Shown here: positions 58,205-64,000 of the stretch, piece after piece | Layout of the letters: every line of letters starts with the position of its first letter | How positions within the stretch are numbered: the first letter of the stretch is position 1 | DNA from: Pithys albifrons albifrons | Lineage: Eukaryota; Chordata; Aves; Passeriformes; Thamnophilidae | Assembly: GCF_047495875.1 (NCBI RefSeq) | Contig: NC_092497.1 | Coordinates: forward strand, 65,495,492 to 65,559,491 | DNA length: 64,000 bases | Reading direction: 5' to 3' | Notes under the pieces: model-generated | Told to the model about the DNA's origin: nothing | Databases searched by the model: none | What the model saw: only the letters and a program-made list of their open reading frames with translations | Translations under genes and position numbers: made by a program

Positions 58205-61145
58205 CTGCAAGGATATTAAAACAGAAACTGCATTTTACATGTTTGAAACTGAAACCTCTATATAACAATTTTATAGTGTCTAGCTAAAGGCAATATGCTA
58301 GTTTGCAAGAGTAAAGACATGTGGAAGAAAATGTCTGCTTCCTTAAGGGTATCTAGTCAAAGATCTTTTTCAATGCAAAAATGGGGTAATAAGGAAAGGA
58401 AGAAGTAATAAATGGGAACATACACAGACTGAAACTTAACCAACTGGGAGACAGTGACAGAAATCACATTAATGGATAATGGCATGTGAGAGTGGGAGAA
58501 TGTTTATTCAAGCAAGGTTATTTTGAGGGGAAAAGGCAGAAGTCAGGAAAAAAATATAGAGACACAGATCTAACAAAATAAAAATGAGTACAATGACAAG
58601 AAACAACATCACCAATCACACCCATTGATGGGCTATTAAGAAACTGCAGATGCTCCTTTGTAGGAAGATCAACCTGGACTTTGCACCTGATATGATTATA
58701 AACCAGGGGAGATCCTGGAGACTGCAATGGGCAGGGTGAGAGAATTGGTAGAGCTATACAAGTCCATGAAGGGATGTGCAGAGGAAGAGGGAGCTGCAAG
58801 GATGGCTGCCTGCGTGCCTGGTGCCAACTGCTGTGGGGTGCGTGTCTGCATCCTCCCCAATTCAGTGTGTGTGGGGGTAGTGTGTGTGTACTATTTGCTG
58901 GTAAACTACAAGCCGGAATAACTGGTAAGCAGGGGGCCTGGGGGCTGGGCTGGCCAAACATGGACTTGTGAGAGTGGGGTGCCTGTGGGACAAAGATGTG
59001 AATGGTCAGTTTCATACTGAGCATCAAGATGGACCAGTCAGAGAGTAGAGGATGCATGAAGCGGATAAGAGAGCCAAGTATGAAGGCAAGGGAGATAGGT
59101 GGACAGAAGGGCCATGCACTGAGGTTTTGGCTGTGTGCAGCTGCAGGGGGACTGCCTCCGTGAGGACAGAAGCCAGCACTGCCCTGTGCCAGGCACAGCT
59201 GTCTCCAAAACAGACCCACTGCAATAGCTGAGTCTGTCTGCCAAGCTGGTGATGTCTCATGGAAAACACTTCTCAGAAGAATGTTACAGAGCGGAATGAG
59301 CAAAAAATGTAGGAGAAACAACCCTGTAGACACCAAGGTTAGTGAAGCAGGAGGAGAAAGAAGTGCTTCGGGCACTGGAATGGATTACCCTGCAACCCAT
59401 GAAGACCATGATCAAGCAGGCTGACCTGCTTCCACAGAGGACCATGCTGGAACAGGTATGTACACTGCTGTTGAGGATCCCATTCTACAGCAGGTGAATA
59501 TGCCTTGAAAGGAGCTGCAGTCCACGAAGACCCCATACTAGAGTAAGCTCCTGACAGGAACTGTGGCTTATGGGGGACCCACACAGGTGTAGTCTTACCC
59601 TGAAAGACTCCAGCCTGCAGAGAGGACCCACAGTGGGGTAGTTTGTGAAGGACTGTATCCCACAGGACTGTACCCTACACTGGAGCAGGGGAGATGAATG
59701 AGCAGCAGACTGACCAACTCTTACCAACTGACCTCAATCCCCAGATCCGATCCCTCCTGTACCACTTGACAGGGGAGGGAGGAGGAAGAATTAGGAATGA
59801 AGATGAGCCTTGGAAGAGGTGGAGATGGGAAAACGAGGGAGGTTTAGCTTTTGTCTTTGTTTCTCAACATCCTACTCTATTTTTAATTGGAAATAAATGA
59901 AATTAATTCTCCCCAACCAAGTAGGTCTGTTTTGGCTGTGACAGTAACTCCTGAGTGATCTCCCTTGTCTGTACCTTGACCGTTTGATGTTTCTACATTG
60001 TTTTCTCTCCCTGTCATGTAAAGGAACTGGGGGTGGCAAAGTGGCTGGGTGGGCATCTGGCAGTCTTGTCCTATTGCTGAGTGCCTGGGAGAAGAGACCA
60101 ACTCCCACCTGGCTAGAACTCCCCTTCAGGTAGTTCTAGACAGTGACGAGGTCACCTCTGAGCCTCCTCTTCTCCAGGCTAAACAACCCCAGCTCCCTCA
60201 GCCTCTCCCCATAGGGCTTGTGCTTCAGTCCCTTCACCAGCCTTGTTGCTCTTCTCTGGGCCCGCTCCAGCACCTCAATATCCTTTCTGAACTGAGGGGC
60301 CCAGAACTGAACACAATACTCAAGGTGTGGCCTCAGCAATGCAGAGTGCAGGGGAAGGATCACTTCCCTGGTCCTGCTGGCCATGCTGTTTTTGATACAG
60401 GACAGGATCCCACTGGCCTTCTTGGACACCTGGGCACACTGTTGGCTCATGTTGAGCTTCCTGTCAATTAGTACCCCAAGGTCCCTTTCCGCCTGGCTGC
60501 TCTCCAGGCACTCTGTGCCCAGCCTGTAGCGCTGCAGGGGGTTGTTGTGGCCAAAGTGCAGGACCCGGCACTTGGCCTTATTGAACTTCATCCCATTGGA
60601 ATCAGCCCATCTCTCAAGTCTATCCAGATACTCTGCAGAGCCCTCTTGCCTTCCAGCAGGTCGACACTCCCTCCCAACTTGGTGTCATCAGCAAATTTGC
60701 TGATGATGGACTCAATCCCCTCATCTAAATCATCAATAAAGATGTTAAACAGGACTGGACCCAACACAGACCCCTCGGGAACACCACTAGTGACCGGCCG
60801 CCAGCTGGATGCAGCTCCGTTCACCAGCACTCTCTGGGCCCGACCCTCCAGCCAACTCCTAATCCAGGAGAGGGTACACTTGTCCAAGCCATAGGCTACC
60901 AGCTTTTCCAGGAGTATATTATGGGAGATGTAATTCTAAATTCTAGTAAATGCTTACCATTGCCTGAGTGATCTTTATTGGCAACTTCTGTATGTTCTGC
61001 AGACTCTGATGATTTACCGCATACCACTGCAAAGGATTCTTTGCCAGAATCAACTTCACTTTCATCATTACTCCACAATTCTCTGGTAAATTTATCATGT
61101 TCTGGATGTCTTTTAAAGTCATCATAGTCCTTCTTCAATCTAGAC
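54582..61145 (-). CDS. BRD10: KIAA2026 / BRD10 (bromodomain-containing 10), last two coding exons; gene continues off the right edge
   Basis: Two minus-strand exons (61145-60958 and 58204-54582) join through a split Asp codon (G|AT) to give a 1269-residue C-terminal part. This nuclear protein has an N-terminal bromodomain, which would be in exons beyond the window; its molecular role is poorly known. The penultimate exon reads [20 protein letters not shown], rich in charge. The last exon is a very long, Ser/Thr/Val-rich, low-complexity region with conserved islands such as [96 protein letters not shown], and [19 protein letters not shown] near the C-terminus, which ends PDKAAS. Human KIAA2026 has the same layout. 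Orientation converges on MLANA, as in human. Identity is secure. Confidence 0.93.
58690..60062 (+). mobile_element. Probable avian ERV/LTR-derived repeat, degenerate
   Basis: The plus strand carries repeated phrases known from a common avian interspersed repeat: 'gtttgtgaaggactgtatcc', 'ctggagcaggggagatgaat', an AATAAA at about 59891, then 'gtctgttttggctgtgacag' 'taactcctgagtgatctccc' and 'tggctgggtgggcatctggc' at the right end. The AATAAA followed by this downstream region fits an LTR. I infer an ERVL-type LTR or LTR plus internal piece, without clean boundaries. Long open frames on either strand here lack support as genes. Confidence 0.45.
60063..60930 (-). mobile_element. CR1 ORF2 reverse-transcriptase fragment, minus strand
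   Basis: Minus-strand frames give the CR1 RT domain: [20 protein letters not shown], the catalytic box [11 protein letters not shown], and then, after a frameshift near 60590, [38 protein letters not shown] and [20 protein letters not shown]. It is 5'-truncated and lacks the normal octamer tail. The frames are well kept, so this copy is relatively young. It lies in BRD10's last intron, in the same orientation as the gene. Confidence 0.92.
60958..61145 (-). CDS. BRD10: BRD10 penultimate coding exon
   Basis: 188 nt, 62 full codons, from [12 protein letters not shown] to KDHSGN plus one base. The acceptor is TTTTTCAAG and the donor is AATG|GTAAGC. A CR1 copy starts within about 30 bases of the donor side. 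Confidence 0.9.
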
Positions 61146-61257
61146 CTTGAAAAAAATAAAACTACCTTTACTAAAAAACCACACTGTTTTAAACATTATT
61201 TTTATTTGTATTTGCTGCCATACAAAAAGTTGGTATAGATTTCATTGCCTGTACCCT

Positions 61258-61515
61258 TCAAAAAATGTCATTGTAGTTCTGTCTGAAGTCTCTAAACCCA
61301 AGAAAATCTGAAGTGACATTAAGGTCCTTTTCTTTGCCAAAAGCAAACTTCATGTCATTAAGTCCTCTAACAATAGGTAAAAAGACTGAGTCAAATATGA
61401 TCATCACTATTTTATTGTATTCATCTTCTGTTTCTTCCCTGGTCTTGCATTGTGACAAATAGATCTGTATGGACTTGAGTATTAACTGCAACAAGTCTAC
61501 TTCCTCTGACAGCAA
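61258..61515 (-). other. Unidentified exon-like open reading frame in a BRD10 intron
   Basis: An 87-codon minus-strand frame with good protein texture: LLSEEVDLLQLILKSIQIYL, NKIVMIIFDSVFLPIVRGLN, DFLGFRDFRQNYNDIF. It is preceded by an acceptor-like TTACTTCTTTAG and ends in TGA at its 3' end, followed by AATAAA-like sequence. It does not fit my memory of the BRD10 protein, where SRLKKDYDD follows a different segment. It could be an exon of a different transcript, a retrocopy piece or chance. The helical, HEAT-like look is only an impression. Confidence 0.35.
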
Positions 61516-63614
61516 CACCAACTAAAGAAGTAAATCTTGTTTTTTCTTAAATGCATCATGCTATTGGCCTAGCTATGAGACTGTAATGTAACTTTCTCCT
61601 TGAGACCACTTTCTTATCTCTGTGTCATTAGAACAGCTTTTGCTATCATTTCCACAGGTGTACACTCCACTAAAGAATACGGACATTACAGAAATACACA
61701 GCTACTTTATTCATTTGATCACAATTTAGAAACATACCCACTTACCTTGATACCGCTAAACTGCTGTGTGTTTTCATTGTCCCTTCTTCTAAACCACTGT
61801 TTACATGGGATCTAGTGGCTATTTTAGTGTACAAACACAGTGAACATCAGGATTCAGCTGGTGATTACCAATACAATACCCAGGAAGATTATTTAGCAAG
61901 TGAATAAATAGATTATAGCAATTAGCACCTTGTATGGAATAGAATCTAGATTCTATTGGGAACCTGACCCCTACGAGAGTAGGAATAAGATCTTAAATTT
62001 ACCCATGCTTATGCATTAAAGTAACAGCTCTTTGAATTGAGTGCAGCAATGGCCACTAAGAGATGGGGAGGGAGGAGTCAAGCATGTCACAGTTCATACA
62101 GGGCATGAGCCTCACCAGCCAGCACGCTCTCCCATTGCCCCTGAGTGAGGCAGCAGGGTAGGCTTGGGGTAGTAATTGGGTTCGACCAAGAGCCCTGATC
62201 AACAAGTGAGTTCCTTGTGATGAGGCAGGTCTGAGGTCAAGCTGGGAAGTCAGTCCAGGTCCAGTGATGGCTGTCAAGGCCAGGGTCCTGTTGAGTGATT
62301 TCTGGGCAGACCTACAGTGACGATGCTGGTAAGTCTGAGTCAGTCCAGATCAGCAGGACCCGTGGACAGGCACAGTAACTAATGCAGCTGAGCTGGAAAC
62401 TTGCATACTTAGAGCAGAGACTGAAGGCTGCAGAATGACCTGAAATGGAGATCCTGGGCCCATGAACAAGTGGTGTGGATGGAGGGCCAAGCAGGGCTGC
62501 TAAGAACCAGTGAGACCTAATTGTTCACTCACAGCTTTGACACTCTCACTGAGAGAAGACAACACTGAAAGACAACACTGTAAGAAGATGTAGTGCATAC
62601 AATACTTCAACTTTGTCATTAGGGTTTTGAACTTAAAGTCCAGATGTGGAAGAACTACAGAAAGATGCCAGGGAACCACTGCTGTACCAAAGCTTCTGGA
62701 TGGAAATCCCCTTTTTCTTTTGAAGAACTTCTGTTGTGGGGCCAGTGAACACTTGTAACTAATGGGCAAAAGTAACCTTTCCTTTTAAATCTTGCTGCTA
62801 ATCAAATGCCATTCAACATTATTCTCTGTCATAGTTTTGAAAAGACCTGAGGGCCTTTCAGAAGGGAAAGAAAAGCATTTTGATTGCAAAGTGTACTCCT
62901 ACTAATTAAGGACAATAAAAAAGGAAGGTAGAAAAACTCTAGATCCTTATTGCATAGCGTGGTATAAGGAAGAAGGAACTCTGCCCAGCCCTCTACAACT
63001 TAGAAGTTCAGAGCTGTTTTCAATTAGTAGATGTTAGTAGCTTCATGAGACACCCTATAGACACAGAAATGACAGCAAGACTTGTGGTGGCACTGATGTT
63101 TACACCACCATAAGCAAATGATACTCAGTGGCTTTTTCCCTTTTACATGACACCTTTCTTCACTACCGTCATTGGTACTACACAGCTGCCTAGAAGCTGA
63201 ATAATGAACCAGATCAAGACATTGACCTATAATCCCCCACCCATCTTTCTTTCCTCGGGCAGATCTACAGTGACGATGCTGGTATGTGTATGCCCAAACA
63301 GACAGGCTACCATGGTTAACTAGGGTTACAACCTAAAACACAAAGAAATATGAGTTGAATGAAGTTAATCTTGGAAGTTATTCTGTACTCTAAGTGCACG
63401 CTTCTCTCGTTACCAGCACACATACATGTAAGATCTCCACTCAGCTCCAAACTTAAATTTACTCCTAGCAGTCACAACTCATACATAGCAATGGAACACA
63501 CTTTACATGACAGTTCTGTGTTCTATAACCACATCAACACAGCACAGACAACAAGCTGGAAGCCACTGTACTGCTATAAAGTTATGGCCTTGTTGCCTTC
63601 CAGAAACTTAATGT

Positions 63615-64000
63615 GACATGGCTGGAGTGACACTATCAAGGGCTACAGGCTGTTCAGAAGAGACAGGGGAGGAAGGAGAGGCAGAGAGGCTGCTCTCTAC
63701 ACCAGGGGGTGGATTGAATGTGAAGAGTTGTCTCTGAAGAACAGTCATGAGCAGGACGAAAGCCTGCGGTTAAGAATCAGAGACCAAGGCAACAAAGGAA
63801 ACCTTGTCATTGTTTTTTGGCCCCTGATCAAGCAGAGCCTATTGATGAAGTGTTCTTGCTCCAGCTATAGGAGCCATTGTGCTCACAGGCTCTTGCAACA
63901 TGAGAGGATGCGATATTGGATCTGATGGGCACCAAATAAAATCTGGGACATCAAGACTCGGGCTGCAGTGACCATGCAAATAGTGGAGTTTGGAGTCCTG
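63615..64000 (+). mobile_element. CR1 ORF2 endonuclease-domain fragment, plus strand (runs off the right edge)
   Basis: The plus strand reads GYRLFRRDRGGRRGREAALY then WIECEELSLKNSHEQDESLR and RIRDQGNKGNLVIVF, which follows the apurinic-type endonuclease domain of avian CR1 ORF2. Stops and small indels follow, so it is inactive. Confidence 0.8.

Larger units (their letters stand above)
58205..60957 (-). other. BRD10: BRD10 last intron
   Basis: 2.75 kb, much of it (58.7-60.9 kb) transposon-derived: a probable LTR/ERV-type block on the plus strand and a CR1 on the minus strand that meets it. The remaining 58205-58690 shows nothing recognisable. Confidence 0.8.
61146..64000 (-). other. BRD10: BRD10 upstream intron (partial)
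   Basis: At least 2.85 kb of intron. It contains an unexplained exon-like open frame at 61258-61515, a GC-richer unidentified stretch at about 62040-62520, two copies of a 28-base sequence ending in a splice-donor-like motif (62304 and 63257), and a CR1 endonuclease fragment from 63615 to the window's end. Confidence 0.7.

Noticed and set aside
58518..59375. 285-codon minus-strand open frame
   Set aside because: It is antisense to a repeat-derived block, with no recognisable domain, and sits in a BRD10 intron.
60049..60471. 140-codon plus-strand frame
   Set aside because: Antisense of the CR1 reverse-transcriptase region.

Overview
This is a window of bird nuclear DNA. Genes are split by long introns with GT/AG junctions, and the repeats are mostly CR1 non-LTR retrotransposons. 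One SINE (13.7 kb) joins a tRNA-Ile-like body to a CR1-type tail; that architecture is described for passerines (TguSINE1), so I infer a passerine or close relative. The gene order ERMP1 - MLANA - KIAA2026/BRD10 matches human 9p24, a segment that lies on the Z chromosome in birds (established knowledge, not visible here).

Layout. 0-6 kb: the first five coding exons of ERMP1 on the minus strand, with a CpG-island promoter at about 5.56-6.12 kb; the rest of the gene lies off the left edge. 6.1-19.5 kb: intergenic, with CR1, the SINE, a MIR-like relic and a possible frameshifted pseudogene. 19.6-28.2 kb: a complete four-coding-exon SLC16-type (monocarboxylate transporter) gene on the plus strand, 452 aa. 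28.2-37.1 kb: intergenic, rich in CR1, with a 5S rRNA-derived relic. 37.1-42.7 kb: MLANA, four coding exons, 113 aa, plus strand. 42.7-54.0 kb: AT-rich convergent intergenic DNA. 54.0-64.0 kb: the last two coding exons of KIAA2026/BRD10 on the minus strand, separated by an intron holding a probable ERV/LTR-derived block and a CR1 reverse-transcriptase fragment; the remaining window is an upstream intron of the same gene.

The genes do not form a functional pathway: an ER metallopeptidase, a plasma-membrane transporter, a melanosome protein and a nuclear bromodomain protein share only conserved synteny. The exon chains were checked by phase: every junction given joins in frame. I found no CRISPR array, operon or other new multigene system. 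The most notable items are the SLC16 gene between ERMP1 and MLANA, the tRNA/CR1 chimaeric SINE, the 5S-derived relic and a few unexplained exon-like stretches.
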